Positions 1-9,401 of a stretch of DNA of 64,000 nucleotides are shown here, piece after piece; within the stretch, counting starts at the first letter, position 1, and each line of letters opens with the position of its first letter. The position numbers and the translations under genes are program-made. The notes beneath the pieces are model-generated. The model saw only the letters and a program-made list of their open reading frames with translations, was not told the DNA's origin and ran no database searches. The stretch covers positions 1,612,001 to 1,676,000 of the forward strand of contig NZ_CP071247.1 in the NCBI RefSeq assembly GCF_017301335.1, given 5' to 3'. The stretch is from Marinobacter salinisoli. Its GTDB lineage: Bacteria > Pseudomonadota > Gammaproteobacteria > Pseudomonadales > Oleiphilaceae.

Positions 1-741
1 CGCGATCATGCCCTTGAAGTGTTCCTCGGTTTTTCTCGCCAGCGCCATCAGGTGAGGCGTGCCCTGGAGCACCTTCTTGCTGCTGTCGCGGACCTGGTTG
101 TAGGTTCGGCTGGCGAGCAGCTTGGCGAAGTAATTCGACAGGCCACCGACGTTGTGGGAAATCGACATGTCGTTGTCGTTCAGAATGACCAGCATGTCAG
201 CGTGCAGATGGCCGGCGTGGTTCAGTGCCTCAAAGGCCATACCGGCGGTCATGGCGCCATCGCCAATCACGGCAATGCTCTTGCGCCCGGTGCTCTGCAT
301 GCGGGCGGCGATGGCCATGCCCAGGGCGGCACTGATGGATGTACTGGAGTGGCCGACACCAAAGGTGTCGTACTCGCTCTCACCGCGCTTGGGGAAGCCG
401 GCCAGACCGTCCTTGCGGCGTATGCTGTCCATCTGTTCGCGGCGACCGGTCAGAATCTTGTGCGGGTAGGCCTGATGGCCCACGTCCCAGATCAGTCGGT
501 CTTCCGGGGTGTTGAAGACATAGTGCAGCGCAACGGTGAGCTCGAGCACGCCGAGGCCTGCGCCAAAGTGGCCGCCGGTCTGGCCGACTGACCATAGCAG
601 AAAAGCCCTGAGCTCCCTGGCGAGCTGGGAGAGCTGCTCCGCCGGCAGGTCCCTGAGCTGGGCCGGTGAATCGATCCGGTTCAGCAGAGGGGTGTTGGGC
701 CGCTGCGACGGGATTTCCTTGAATGTGTAGGTGTCCTGCAT
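1..741 (-). CDS. dxs: 1-deoxy-D-xylulose-5-phosphate synthase, N-terminal part
   Basis: Catalyses thiamine-diphosphate-dependent condensation of pyruvate and glyceraldehyde 3-phosphate, the entry step of the MEP isoprenoid pathway; DXP also feeds thiamine and pyridoxal synthesis. Only 247 codons are present, about 40% of the usual ~630 residues; the frame is still open at the window edge. Visible marks are GQTGGH (~53-58), DVGHQAY (~86-92), GHSSTS (~130-135) and the ThDP/metal site GDGAMTAG (~160-167) with LNDNDMSIS (~187-195). The ATG at 739-741 gives the usual MQDTYTF-type N-terminus. It lies 133 bp downstream of ispA on the same strand, the order seen in many gammaproteobacteria, so it may be cotranscribed, although two TATAAT-like boxes in the gap could give it its own promoter. 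Confidence 0.95.
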   Translation of the reverse strand, partial: MQDTYTFKEIPSQRPNTPLLNRIDSPAQLRDLPAEQLSQLARELRAFLLWSVGQTGGHFGAGLGVLELTVALHYVFNTPEDRLIWDVGHQAYPHKILTGRREQMDSIRRKDGLAGFPKRGESEYDTFGVGHSSTSISAALGMAIAARMQSTGRKSIAVIGDGAMTAGMAFEALNHAGHLHADMLVILNDNDMSISHNVGGLSNYFAKLLASRTYNQVRDSSKKVLQGTPHLMALARKTEEHFKGMIA

Positions 742-874
742 CTGCTCGGGTCTATTCCGGAGTGTTCGGCAACAGCCTGGCATTATAAGGGAACAGGCTG
801 GGCTGTTTCACACTTAACGGTCCAGTTATTGCGACATTATAAGGATGGAGTGTGCGCTTTTTGGCCACTCCTGA

Positions 875-1771
875 TCAATGGGTCCTTGCCACGATGTAAT
901 TGGCCATGGCCCGCAAAGGGTCCGCTTCGGGCCCGAAGTCTTCAAGGCTGTGAAGGGCATGGTTAAGCTGGGCATCGAGGTGTTCGCGGGCGCCAGCCAC
1001 TCCCAGTAAAGCCGGGTAGGTCGGCTTGTCGCGGGCCGCGTCTGAGCCCTGCGGTTTGCCGATAACCTGGGTGTCGCCCTCGATATCCAGCAGATCGTCC
1101 TGTACCTGGAAGGCCAAGCCGAGAGCTTTGGCGTATTCGGTCAGCGCGTTCACCTTGGCGGCTGATGCCTCACCGCTGGACAGGGCACCGAGTGTCACGC
1201 TGGCCTCGATCAATGCCCCGGTCTTGTGCCGGTGCATGGATTCCAGTTGGGCCAGGGTCAGTGTCTGGCCTACCGATTCCAGGTCAATCGCCTGTCCGCC
1301 GACCATGCCGCAGTGCCCGCTGGCCCGGGCAAGTTCCCGAATCATGGAAAGTCGGGTCTGGGCGGCAAAATCGCCCGCGTCGGCCAGCCAGCCGAATGCC
1401 AGGGTTTGTAAGGCATCACCGGCAAGAATGGCGGTGGCCTCGTCGAAAGCGATATGGGTGGTTGGTCGCCCGCGCCGCAGATCATCGTCGTCCATTGCCG
1501 GCAGGTCGTCGTGGATCAGCGAATAGGCGTGGATCAGTTCCAGGGCGCAGGCCGGCACCAGGGCGTTGTCGCTGGTGTGTCCCATTGCCCGGGCAGCGCC
1601 GAGGCACAGAGCCGGGCGCACGCGCTTGCCGCCACCCAGCACGCTGTAGCGCATGGCCTCCAGCAGCCTGTCCGAGGCACTGCTGCGGTCCAGGCAGCGA
1701 TTCAGTTCCTCGTCGATTCGGGTCTGGCAGCTGTCGAGGAAGTCCTGGAGCAGGTGGTGCTGTGTACTCAT
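875..1771 (-). CDS. ispA: (2E,6E)-farnesyl diphosphate synthase (geranyltranstransferase)
   Basis: Adds two isopentenyl units to dimethylallyl diphosphate to make farnesyl diphosphate, the precursor of undecaprenyl carrier lipid and the ubiquinone side chain; cytosolic. The 298-residue length is normal. The first Asp-rich motif is [10 protein letters not shown] (88-97), with the extra residues typical of bacterial FPP synthases, and the second is QDDLLD (224-229). The substrate-binding GGGKRVRP (46-53) is intact. Its start codon overlaps the xseB stop by 4 bp (ATGA), so the two are translationally coupled, and dxs follows. Confidence 0.96.
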   Translation of the reverse strand: MSTQHHLLQDFLDSCQTRIDEELNRCLDRSSASDRLLEAMRYSVLGGGKRVRPALCLGAARAMGHTSDNALVPACALELIHAYSLIHDDLPAMDDDDLRRGRPTTHIAFDEATAILAGDALQTLAFGWLADAGDFAAQTRLSMIRELARASGHCGMVGGQAIDLESVGQTLTLAQLESMHRHKTGALIEASVTLGALSSGEASAAKVNALTEYAKALGLAFQVQDDLLDIEGDTQVIGKPQGSDAARDKPTYPALLGVAGAREHLDAQLNHALHSLEDFGPEADPLRAMANYIVARTH

Positions 1772-2025
1772 TGGCCGTTGTTGTCCGGGGTAAACGGTTT
1801 TGTTTCGAGGGAGCCGTCACTGTTTTGCACCAGTTGCTCGACACGCTGCTCGGCGTTCTTGAGCGCCTGCTGGCATTCCCGGGTCAGCTTGACGCCACGT
1901 TCGAAGGCCGCGAGGGATTGCTCCAGAGAAAGTTCGCCCTGTTCAAGGTCCCGGACCAGTTTTTCGAGTTCGTCCAGAGACTTTTCGAAATCGGCAATGG
2001 TGGTCGCACTTTGCTCTTCGGCCAT
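1768..2025 (-). CDS. xseB: Exodeoxyribonuclease VII small subunit
   Basis: Small accessory subunit of the XseA-XseB nuclease that degrades single-stranded DNA to acid-insoluble oligonucleotides. The 85-residue protein has the family pattern: a short helical hairpin with [20 protein letters not shown] (~13-32) followed by [11 protein letters not shown] (~34-44) and a second helix rich in CQQAL and AEQRV. It is the first gene of the xseB-ispA(-dxs) minus-strand cluster; xseA is not in the window, as is usual. Confidence 0.94.
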   Translation of the reverse strand: MAEEQSATTIADFEKSLDELEKLVRDLEQGELSLEQSLAAFERGVKLTRECQQALKNAEQRVEQLVQNSDGSLETKPFTPDNNGQ

Positions 2026-2093
2026 TAGGGGTCTCCGAAAGGGTGGCAGAAAATGGGTGTTGGAATCTGGCGGATTATATCAGAGCCTTACGG

Positions 2094-2867
2094 TTATCGC
2101 TGCCAGTGGAAATGGCGACAGTCCTGTGGGCGCGCTTCTGGCCCCCAGGTCTGCTCACTGACCGTAATGTGCCCCTGGGAAGACACCGTGACAATTGTTG
2201 TGCAGCGGGTGCCATAGGTCTCGCCGACGATGAATGGTGAGGACAGGAAGCGCTCGGTCTCCAGGCCTACGTCGGTGTCGGGCAGCAGGTGATCGGGGGC
2301 TGGCGCCGTATCCTGAAGCAGGGCTCGCAATTGTCGGTGCAGTGTCGTGGCGTCCGGGGCTGCAGAGGCAACGGTCGCAGCGAGCGATTCCCGCAGGCGA
2401 AGAAGTTTTGGCCACGGCGTTTGCAGCAGGTGATTACTCAAGCCGTAGACGCCGCGATGAACGTGCCGGCCCGGGGCGGCATCGCGATTGCTGAAATACC
2501 AGCCGGCTGTATCGTTCAGCCGAATCAGGTTAAACCCGGCGTATTGGTCGGTAGCACTGACGAGCTCAGATTGGAGGGCTTCTGCGGGCTCTTCCAGTGC
2601 CCGCAGTGGCAACTCACCCCGGCTCTTCTGACCGCGCTCGGGCGAGCCTTCGCGCACATTGGTGACAGCGCTGACAGTGCCGTTTGGGGTGATGGCAAGC
2701 CAGGTGCCGCCGGCTTCTTCGTCGCGCCCGGAAAGCACTGCCGTGCCGTTGTCGGTGGTCCACCAGTCCATCGGGGTGGTCGGGCGTCGGAAAAACTCGT
2801 CACGGTTGGCGGCGACCACCAGCGGGAAATCAGGGCTCTGGCGAAGGGCAAACGCAATCAGGCACAT
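2094..2867 (-). CDS. NRDE family protein (TANGO2-like)
   Basis: Member of the NRDE/TANGO2 family, whose eukaryotic member is linked to Golgi organisation and haem or lipid handling; the bacterial role is not firmly established. The 257-residue protein begins MCLIAF, with Cys at position 2, as is typical of the family and reminiscent of an N-terminal nucleophile fold, and carries the diagnostic AANRDEF (~19-25). Further family signatures are GTWLAI and TNVR in the first third and YGLSNHLL near the middle. It is transcribed towards xseB with a 68-bp gap and is divergent from the TauE-like gene. The family assignment is secure; the function is open. Confidence 0.88.
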   Translation of the reverse strand: MCLIAFALRQSPDFPLVVAANRDEFFRRPTTPMDWWTTDNGTAVLSGRDEEAGGTWLAITPNGTVSAVTNVREGSPERGQKSRGELPLRALEEPAEALQSELVSATDQYAGFNLIRLNDTAGWYFSNRDAAPGRHVHRGVYGLSNHLLQTPWPKLLRLRESLAATVASAAPDATTLHRQLRALLQDTAPAPDHLLPDTDVGLETERFLSSPFIVGETYGTRCTTIVTVSSQGHITVSEQTWGPEARPQDCRHFHWQR

Positions 2868-2956
2868 GCTGCTGTTTGGTGCTCCGGGAAGTAATGAAGT
2901 TGGCGGTTGCGGTGTGTATCATACCAGCCTTGTTTTCGTGGGCTAGGGATACGCCG

Positions 2957-3754
2957 ATGAGTCTGTTGTATGTAGTAGCTTCCTATCTGGCGCTTGGCGC
3001 CCTGGCGGGCACTTTGGCAGGTTTGTTTGGCATTGGCGGTGGCCTGATCATCGTGCCGGTGCTGATTTTCAGTTTTGGTATCCAGGGCGTGAGCCCCGAG
3101 GTGGCGGCACACCTGGCAGTGGGCACCTCGCTGGCCACGATTGTGTTCACCTCGATCAGTTCGATTCGCTCGCATCACAGTCGTGGAGCGGTGCGTTGGG
3201 ATGTGTTCCGGCCGATGGCGGTGGGAATTGTCATGGGCGCTATCCTCGGTGCCTGGACCGCGTCCTTGCTCAGTGGGCCGGTGTTGGAACTGGTCATTGG
3301 GGTGTTTGTGATTCTCGTGGCCATCAAGATGCTGCTGGGTGCCGAACCGAAACCCGGGCGCGATGTCCCGGGCAGTACCGGGCTGGCGACGGCCGGAGGC
3401 GGGATCGGTTGGGCCTCCGCCATCTTTGGTATCGGTGGAGGCACCCTGACGGTTCCGTTCCTGAGCTGGTGTAACGTGCGCATGCAGAGCGCGGTTGGCA
3501 CCTCGGCGGCGTGCGGTTTACCGATCGCCGTGGCCGGCGCCCTGGGCAATGTCGGAACCGGCTGGAATCATGCCGCTTTGCCGGAATACAGTTTGGGCTT
3601 TATTTATCTGCCCGCGATGCTGGGCATTATTGCCACCAGCGTGGTGTTTGCCAAAGTGGGCGCTGCGCTCGCGCATAGGCTTAACGCCCAAGTATTGAAG
3701 CGGGTTTTCGCCGTGTTCCTGATGGTTGTCGGGCTTCGTTTTCTTCTGAGTTGA
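2957..3754 (+). CDS. TauE/SafE family sulfite exporter-like permease
   Basis: Predicted inner-membrane permease of the TauE/SafE (DUF81) family, members of which export sulfite, sulfoacetate or related organosulfur anions. The 265-residue protein has about eight hydrophobic segments and two internally repeated halves, each with a Gly-rich motif: [14 protein letters not shown] near residues 22-35 and [14 protein letters not shown] near 155-170. I chose the ATG at 2957 because it begins directly before the first membrane helix; the frame is open upstream to 2876, but that extension is not family-like. It is divergent from the NRDE gene and ends 10 bp before lgt, so it may be cotranscribed with lgt-thyA. 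The substrate is unknown. Confidence 0.87.
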   Translation: MSLLYVVASYLALGALAGTLAGLFGIGGGLIIVPVLIFSFGIQGVSPEVAAHLAVGTSLATIVFTSISSIRSHHSRGAVRWDVFRPMAVGIVMGAILGAWTASLLSGPVLELVIGVFVILVAIKMLLGAEPKPGRDVPGSTGLATAGGGIGWASAIFGIGGGTLTVPFLSWCNVRMQSAVGTSAACGLPIAVAGALGNVGTGWNHAALPEYSLGFIYLPAMLGIIATSVVFAKVGAALAHRLNAQVLKRVFAVFLMVVGLRFLLS

Positions 3755-3764
3755 GAGGTTGTTG

Positions 3765-4553
3765 ATGCTGCAGCATCCCCAGATTGACCCGGTGGCGATT
3801 GCCATCGGCCCTTTCAAGATTCACTGGTATGGGCTGACCTATCTGGTCGGTTTTGTCGTTGGCTGGTGGTTGGGGCGGTTACGCACCCGCAAGCCCTGGT
3901 CGCCCATAACTGAAGAGCAAATGGGCGACCTGCTTTTCTACATCGCCCTTGGTGTCATTCTCGGTGGTCGCTTTGGCTATGTGATTTTTTACAACTTCGA
4001 TTCGTTCCTGGCCGACCCGCTGTGGTTGTTCCGGGTGTGGGAAGGCGGTATGTCGTTCCACGGTGGCCTGCTGGGCGTAATGCTCGCCATGTGGTGGTAT
4101 GGCCGCAAGGTTGGCGCCGGATTCTGGCGTATTGCTGATTTCGTGGCGCCGCTGGTGCCGGTGGGTCTGGGTGCTGGCCGCATTGGTAACTTTATCAATG
4201 GTGAATTGTGGGGCAAGCCGACCGACGTGGCCTGGGGTATGGTTTTTCGTACCGCGCCGGACAGCCTGGCGCGCCACCCCTCCCAGCTATACCAGTTCGC
4301 CCTCGAGGGCGTGGCCCTGTTCGTTATCCTCTGGTGGTTCTCGGCCAAGCCGAGGCCTCGAATGGCGGTATCCGGGGCTTTCCTGATTTTCTACGGGCTG
4401 TTCCGGTTTATCGTGGAATTCGTACGCCAGCCGGATCCGCAGCTTGGCTACCTCGCGTTTGACTGGCTGACCATGGGGCAGGTGTTGTCGACGCCGATGA
4501 TTATTGCGGGCGCAGCCCTGATGTTGATTGCTTACCGGAGAACTGCTGAATGA
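3765..4553 (+). CDS. lgt: Prolipoprotein diacylglyceryl transferase
   Basis: Inner-membrane enzyme that transfers diacylglycerol from phosphatidylglycerol to the lipobox Cys of prolipoproteins, the first step of lipoprotein maturation. The protein is 262 residues with about seven membrane helices. The Lgt signature [15 protein letters not shown] (~136-150) and the essential HGG region (~99-101) are present, as is the C-terminal [12 protein letters not shown] segment. ATG 3765 is preferred over two TTG codons just upstream. Its stop overlaps the thyA start by 4 bp. Likely clients in this window include the lipoproteins encoded at 25484 and 39996. Confidence 0.96.
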   Translation: MLQHPQIDPVAIAIGPFKIHWYGLTYLVGFVVGWWLGRLRTRKPWSPITEEQMGDLLFYIALGVILGGRFGYVIFYNFDSFLADPLWLFRVWEGGMSFHGGLLGVMLAMWWYGRKVGAGFWRIADFVAPLVPVGLGAGRIGNFINGELWGKPTDVAWGMVFRTAPDSLARHPSQLYQFALEGVALFVILWWFSAKPRPRMAVSGAFLIFYGLFRFIVEFVRQPDPQLGYLAFDWLTMGQVLSTPMIIAGAALMLIAYRRTAE

Positions 4554-5389
4554 AGGCCTATCTCGATCTGATGCAGGACGTTGTTGACAATGGATTTGAT
4601 AAGGGCGACAGAACCGGCGTGGGTACCCGCTCGGTCTTCGGGCGCCAAATCCGTTTCAATCTGCAGGAAGGCTTTCCTCTGGTGACCACCAAGAAAGTAC
4701 ACCTGCGCAGCATCATCTACGAGCTGCTCTGGTTCCTGAAGGGCTCGACCGACAACAACTGGCTCAAGGAGCGCAAGGTCTCCATCTGGAACGAGTGGGC
4801 ACTGGAGGACGGTGATCTGGGGCCAATCTACGGCAAGCAGTGGCGCAGCTGGCAATGCCCGGATGGTCGCGTGGTGGATCAGATCAGCGAGGTGATCGAG
4901 CAGATTCGCACCAAGCCCAATTCCCGCCGCCTGATTGTCTCGGCCTGGAATCCAGCGGAGTTGCCAGACGAAAGCATCAGCCCACAGGATAACGTTCGTG
5001 AGGGGCGCATGGCTTTGGCCCCGTGTCATTGTCTGTTTCAGTTCTATGTGACCGACGGCAAGCTCTCCTGTCAGCTCTACCAGCGCAGTGCGGACCTGTT
5101 CCTGGGGGTGCCGTTCAATATCGCGTCCTACGCACTGCTGACGCACATGATCGCCCAGCAGTGTGATCTGGACGTGGGCGAGTTTGTGCATACCTTTGGC
5201 GATTGCCACCTGTACCAGAACCACCTGACCGACGACATCGTGTTCGAGCAGCTCAAGCGTGAGTCCCGGTCACTGCCGAAGCTGGTGATCAAGCGCAAGC
5301 CGGATTCGATCTTCGATTACGAGCTGGAGGACTTCGAGTTTGAAGGCTATAACCCGTATCCGGGAATCAAGGCGCCGATTGCTATCTGA
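4550..5389 (+). CDS. thyA: Thymidylate synthase
   Basis: Converts dUMP and methylene-tetrahydrofolate to dTMP and dihydrofolate; cytosolic homodimer. The 279 residues hold all canonical regions: RTGVGT near the N-terminus, the catalytic Cys in LAPCHC (C159), the substrate-binding [18 protein letters not shown], and the C-terminal PGIKAPIAI. It is about 15 residues longer than the E. coli enzyme because of an insertion between SAWNPAEL and the catalytic loop (~140-153). ATG overlap with lgt implies coupling, and folA follows 61 bp downstream, where it would recycle the dihydrofolate made here. Confidence 0.97.
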   Translation: MKAYLDLMQDVVDNGFDKGDRTGVGTRSVFGRQIRFNLQEGFPLVTTKKVHLRSIIYELLWFLKGSTDNNWLKERKVSIWNEWALEDGDLGPIYGKQWRSWQCPDGRVVDQISEVIEQIRTKPNSRRLIVSAWNPAELPDESISPQDNVREGRMALAPCHCLFQFYVTDGKLSCQLYQRSADLFLGVPFNIASYALLTHMIAQQCDLDVGEFVHTFGDCHLYQNHLTDDIVFEQLKRESRSLPKLVIKRKPDSIFDYELEDFEFEGYNPYPGIKAPIAI

Positions 5390-5450
5390 TTTAAGCGGAC
5401 CGACGCAAGGTCTCGCTCCCTTGCAGCCTCGGCCTCATAGGAATATAGAC

Positions 5451-5960
5451 ATGCGTAAAGCCCTCATCGTCGCCATGTCCCAAAACCGGGTCATCGGCCG
5501 CAACAACAAGCTGCCCTGGTATCTCCCAGGAGATCTTCGCTATTTCAAACAGGCGACCATGGGCAAGCCCATTATCATGGGGCGCAAAACCTGGGATTCC
5601 ATCGGGCGGCCGTTGCCCGGACGAATGAATCTGATCATCACCCGCAATGATGACTGGCAGGCGCCGGCAGGTACTGTGCGTGTGGCGTCACTGGAGGCCG
5701 CGTTACTGAAGGCGGGCGCTCAGGCCCAGCTGGATGGGGTGGATGAAGTGATGATCATCGGTGGCGGGCAGATCTACGCCGAAGCCTTGCCGCAGGTGGA
5801 TCGCATGTACATCACGCTGGTTCACGCCGATGTGGAGGGCGATGCTTACTTTCCGGAAGTGAACTGGGACAGCTGGGAAGAAATCGGACGGGAGGATTTC
5901 TCCGCGTCCGATAACAATCCGTACGACTACAGTTTCGTCGTTTACCAGCGCCGGTCTTAA
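5451..5960 (+). CDS. folA: Dihydrofolate reductase
   Basis: NADPH-dependent reduction of dihydrofolate to tetrahydrofolate, completing the thymidylate cycle with the adjacent ThyA. The 169-residue protein has IGRNNKLPWYLPGDLRYFK (~16-34, with the folate-contacting Trp-Tyr-Leu and Asp), the NADPH-binding MGRKTWDSIG (~43-52) and IIGGGQIYAEALP (~103-115). The open frame begins farther upstream, but ATG 5451 matches the family N-terminus MRKALIVAMSQNRVIG. Its stop overlaps the stop of the convergent helicase gene by 3 to 4 bp, so there is no room for a terminator between them. Confidence 0.96.
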   Translation: MRKALIVAMSQNRVIGRNNKLPWYLPGDLRYFKQATMGKPIIMGRKTWDSIGRPLPGRMNLIITRNDDWQAPAGTVRVASLEAALLKAGAQAQLDGVDEVMIIGGGQIYAEALPQVDRMYITLVHADVEGDAYFPEVNWDSWEEIGREDFSASDNNPYDYSFVVYQRRS

Positions 5961-7465
5961 GCCTTGCGTGGCGGGCGCTTGCCTGCCGGCTTGCCGCCCT
6001 TGCCGACAGACTTTCCGCGGCCTCCGTCGCGGCCCTGACCTTTCGGTCCGCCTTTCTTGAAGCCACCCTTGCGGCGATCGCCGCCCGGGCGGCCGCCTTT
6101 GCTATCCCGGCGGGGAGGCTTATTGGAGACCACCGGCAGTGCTTCGGGCTGCTCCAGCGGGAGTGATCCGGGCTGGGCCGCTTCCATCCAGCACGCCAGT
6201 GCACCGGCGACCATGGCCATATCCATGTCGTTTCGCTCAGCGATGTCGTCGAGCAGGGCGATGGCCTTGGCCAGTTTTTTGTCGTCGCTGAATGCCAGCA
6301 GTTGCGTTTCGAACTGCTGCTCCCGCATCTCCAGGAGCTCTTTCGGCGAGGGCAGTTCGTATCCCTGCATGGGCGAATTGGTGGCCCGCTCCAGGGTTCG
6401 CAGCCAGCTGCGTTCTCTCGGCGTCACCAGAAGAATGGCTTTACCGGTGCGGCCGGCGCGACCGGTGCGTCCGACCCGGTGAATATAGGCCTCGGTATCG
6501 TACGGTACGTCGTAATTGATGACGTGGGTAATCCGGGGTACATCGAGCCCGCGCGCGGCCACGTCGGTGGCGATGATAATGTCTTTCTTGCCGCGCTTGA
6601 GATCTTCAACCGTCTGTTCACGCTGACGCTGGTTCAGGTCACCATTGAGCGGTGCGACGGCATGGCCCCGAGCCGACAGCTTTTCGGCCAGCAGGGTGGT
6701 CTCAGCCTTGGTGCGAACAAAAATAATGGACGCATCGAACGGTTCGATTTCCAGAATCCGGGTGAGAGCATCCAGTTTACGCTCGGCATAGACGGGCAGA
6801 ACAAACTGCGCGATGCGCTCCACCGTGCGGGTTGCGCTTTCGATTTTCACTTCAGTGGCATTTTGCAGGTAGGTCTGCGCCACTTTCTTGATCTGCGGCG
6901 GCATGGTGGCCGAGAACAGCGCGCGCTGGCAGTCGTCCGGCGTCTTGGCGAGAATGGCTTCTACGTCATCAATGAATCCCATCCGAAGCATTTCGTCTGC
7001 TTCATCCAGCACCAGCGCCTTCAGGTTGTTCAGCTTCAGTGTGCCTTTACGCAGATGATCCAGCATCCGGCCGGGGGTGCCCACAATGACCTGGGCGCCG
7101 CGCTTCAGGCCGCGGATCTGAGGCTGGAAATCCTGGCCGCCGTAGATCGGCAACACATGGAAATGGCGGAATTTGCTCGCGTAGGTGGTGAACGCTTCCG
7201 CTACTTGGATTGCCAGTTCCCGTGTCGGGGCAAGTACCAGCAATTGGGGCTCACGGCTCGAGGCATCAATGCGGCTGAGCAGCGGCAGGGCAAAGGCGGC
7301 GGTTTTTCCGGTGCCGGTCTGGGCAACGCCCAGCAGGTGGTTGCCGGCAAGCAGTGCTGGAATGGCTTGAGCCTGAATGGGCGACGGTTTTTCATAGCCC
7401 ACTTCGGTTACGGCTTCAAGCACCGCCGGGTCAAGGCCCAGCTCGGCAAAGGAGATATCTGACAT
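5957..7465 (-). CDS. DEAD-box ATP-dependent RNA helicase
   Basis: RNA-dependent ATPase expected to remodel RNA during ribosome assembly, RNA decay or cold adaptation. Helicase motifs occur in order: Q motif GYEKPSPIQ (23-31), Walker A AQTGTGKT (48-55), PTREL (~80-84), DEAD (154-157), SAT (~185-187), and the C-terminal HRVGRTGRAGRTG (~330). After the helicase core there is a short DbpA/CsdA-like spacer and a Gly/Lys/Arg-rich basic tail from about residue 450, suited to non-specific RNA binding. At 502 residues it is shorter than E. coli DeaD (~629), so I do not assign that name. The gene faces folA tail to tail. Confidence 0.93.
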   Translation of the reverse strand: MSDISFAELGLDPAVLEAVTEVGYEKPSPIQAQAIPALLAGNHLLGVAQTGTGKTAAFALPLLSRIDASSREPQLLVLAPTRELAIQVAEAFTTYASKFRHFHVLPIYGGQDFQPQIRGLKRGAQVIVGTPGRMLDHLRKGTLKLNNLKALVLDEADEMLRMGFIDDVEAILAKTPDDCQRALFSATMPPQIKKVAQTYLQNATEVKIESATRTVERIAQFVLPVYAERKLDALTRILEIEPFDASIIFVRTKAETTLLAEKLSARGHAVAPLNGDLNQRQREQTVEDLKRGKKDIIIATDVAARGLDVPRITHVINYDVPYDTEAYIHRVGRTGRAGRTGKAILLVTPRERSWLRTLERATNSPMQGYELPSPKELLEMREQQFETQLLAFSDDKKLAKAIALLDDIAERNDMDMAMVAGALACWMEAAQPGSLPLEQPEALPVVSNKPPRRDSKGGRPGGDRRKGGFKKGGPKGQGRDGGRGKSVGKGGKPAGKRPPRKA

Positions 7466-7662
7466 TTATTCACTCGGAATTCAGGAGGGTAACGCATTGT
7501 CGGGCAATGCATGGCGTGAACGGAGTATAGTCGGTTTGGCGCTTGTTTGATATGAGGCCTTGCCAGAGCGCTGTAGGTAGTTGCCGGTGGCCGGGCATTG
7601 CTTTTAACCGTCGTCTGAGGCAGTCTCTGAGCTTTTCAGTAGGTTGCTAACAGGAAATTACG

Positions 7663-8451
7663 ATGACGTTCGATCAGCTGCTTGCGGCTATTCGCTCAGA
7701 CAACGAACTGGTGCTTCCCCAGAGCTGGGGCCAGGGGCGGGCAACGTTCGGTGGTCTGGTGGCGGCCCTGACATTTGAGCGCATGGCGGCGCTGGTGCCA
7801 GAAGAACGAGCCATGCGGTCTTTGCAAACGTCTTTCGTCGGCCCCGTGGAGCCGGGTGTTCCGGCACGCTTTGAGTCCGAGCTGCTCAGGGAAGGTCGCG
7901 CAGTGACACAGGTTCAGGGGCGGATTGTCCAGAATGGTGAAGTCCGGTTGGTCTGTCTGGCCAGCTTTGGCGGCGAACGGGAATCGGCAGTGCGCGTGGA
8001 TGCGTTGCCCGCACCCGAGGCCGCGTCGGTTGAGCTGTGTCAGGATTTGCCCTACATCGAAGGTGTGACGCCGGCGTTTACCCGCCATATTGAAATGCGA
8101 TGGGCGTTTGGACACATGCCCTTCACCGGCAAGGGCGGGCGCGAGATGGGCGGCTGGATGCAGTTCCGGGATCGCCCTGAGGTTGTGTCCGATGCGCACA
8201 TCGTGGCCCTGGTGGACGCCTGGCCGCCGGCACTGTTGCCGCATCTGAAAGCGCCGGCACCGGCCAGTTCCCTGAGCTGGGCGCTGGATATCCTGCATCC
8301 CCGTCCGGCACTGGAGCCGGGAGACTGGCTGCTATACCGCGCTGGCATTGATCAGGCGGGAGCTGGTTACGGACACACCCACGCGGGCATCTGGACGGCC
8401 AGCGGCGAGCTGGTGGCGCTCAGTCGGCAGACGGTCACGGTTTTTGCCTGA
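7663..8451 (+). CDS. Acyl-CoA thioesterase, double hot-dog (TesB-like) family
   Basis: Predicted hydrolase of acyl-CoA thioesters. The 262-residue protein reads as two consecutive hot-dog halves: an N-terminal half with WGQGRATFGG (~23-32) and LQTSFVGPVEPG, and a C-terminal half with FRDRPEVVSDAHIVALVDAWPPA (~170-192) and HTHAGIW near the end. This layout matches the thioesterase-like proteins often found beside fatty-acid catabolism genes. A Shine-Dalgarno-like AGGAA lies 6-7 nt before the ATG. It is convergent with the dehalogenase-like gene, with only 19 bp between the stops. Chain-length specificity cannot be read from the sequence. Confidence 0.8.
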   Translation: MTFDQLLAAIRSDNELVLPQSWGQGRATFGGLVAALTFERMAALVPEERAMRSLQTSFVGPVEPGVPARFESELLREGRAVTQVQGRIVQNGEVRLVCLASFGGERESAVRVDALPAPEAASVELCQDLPYIEGVTPAFTRHIEMRWAFGHMPFTGKGGREMGGWMQFRDRPEVVSDAHIVALVDAWPPALLPHLKAPAPASSLSWALDILHPRPALEPGDWLLYRAGIDQAGAGYGHTHAGIWTASGELVALSRQTVTVFA

Positions 8452-8470
8452 TGCCATCAACGGCGGCTGG

Positions 8471-9370
8471 TCAGGCCGCCATCTGTGATTTGAGTGCATC
8501 GATGATGATGCGCGCAAATTCCCGGGGTGAGTCCTCTTGCAGGAAGTGCCCGCCACGCAGGGTGGTGTGGGGCTGGCCGTAAGCGCCGGGAATGCGCCTC
8601 TGCATGTAGCGATCGCAGCCCCGCGTAATCGGGTCTCCACTGCTGAAGCAGGTAATAAACGGCTTGCGCCACTTTTCCAGGGCGCGCCAGGCTTCCCGGT
8701 TGGCCGCGCTGGACGGATCTTCACTGGACACCGGTACCAACTTGGGAAACGCCCGCGCACCGGCTTTATGTTGGTCAGACGGGAACGGGGCTTCGTATGC
8801 CGCCAGCTCGCCTTTGGACAGCATGCGGTCCGTGCCCAGCTGAACCACCCGACCGATGGGCAGCCAGGGGCTGTAGGACGCGAAGGCCTTCCAGAGCGTA
8901 AACGTGGTGGTCACCCGGTTTTCGCCCGTGGGCAGCATGCCGTTGCCGACAATGATCCGGGCGAATCGGTGAGGGTTTTCTGCCGCCAGTCTCAATCCGA
9001 GCAGCGAGCCCCAGTTCTGACACACCAGTGTGATGTTGCTCAGGTCCAGCTGTTCCACCCAGTTCACCAGCCAGTCCATGTGGCGATCGTAACTGTAGTC
9101 TTCCACGGCTGCCGGTTTGTCTGATTTGCCAAATCCGATGAGATCAGGCGCCAGCACCCGGTAGCCGGCACTGGCGACAAGAGGGATCATGTGCCGGTAC
9201 AGGTAAGACCAGGAGGGCTCACCGTGCAGCATCAAAACCGGGGGCGCATCGGCCGGTCCCTCGTCGACATAGTGCATCCTGAGGTCCGGAGCCACATCCA
9301 GATAATTTGGCGCAAACGGGTAGTCCGGGAGGTCGGTAAAACGACCTTCATCGGTTCTCAGAATACGCAT
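8471..9370 (-). CDS. Haloalkane dehalogenase-like alpha/beta hydrolase with Asn in place of the nucleophile
   Basis: The 299-residue protein resembles the DhlA-type (subfamily I) haloalkane dehalogenases throughout: oxyanion motif HGEPSWSYLYRHMIP (49-63), PDLIGFGKSDKP (75-86), nucleophile elbow VCQNWGS (116-122), catalytic acid FSSGDP (D246) and catalytic His in GGHFLQED (H275). In characterised dehalogenases the elbow is Q-D-W-G and the Asp attacks the carbon-halogen bond; here the codon at 9014-9016 on the minus strand is AAC, giving Asn119. The halide-binding Trp that follows is kept. The gene is therefore either inactive as a dehalogenase, repurposed, or dependent on Asn deamidation. A long palindrome (9402-9445) lies just upstream of the start. 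Confidence 0.85.
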   Translation of the reverse strand: MRILRTDEGRFTDLPDYPFAPNYLDVAPDLRMHYVDEGPADAPPVLMLHGEPSWSYLYRHMIPLVASAGYRVLAPDLIGFGKSDKPAAVEDYSYDRHMDWLVNWVEQLDLSNITLVCQNWGSLLGLRLAAENPHRFARIIVGNGMLPTGENRVTTTFTLWKAFASYSPWLPIGRVVQLGTDRMLSKGELAAYEAPFPSDQHKAGARAFPKLVPVSSEDPSSAANREAWRALEKWRKPFITCFSSGDPITRGCDRYMQRRIPGAYGQPHTTLRGGHFLQEDSPREFARIIIDALKSQMAA

Positions 9371-9401
9371 GCCATCGACTGTCCTGACTGATTGGTTGCG
9401 T

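Noticed and set aside
6302..7462. 386-codon + strand frame opposite the DEAD-box helicase
   Set aside because: It is the mirror image of the helicase gene; all helicase motifs are intact on the minus strand.
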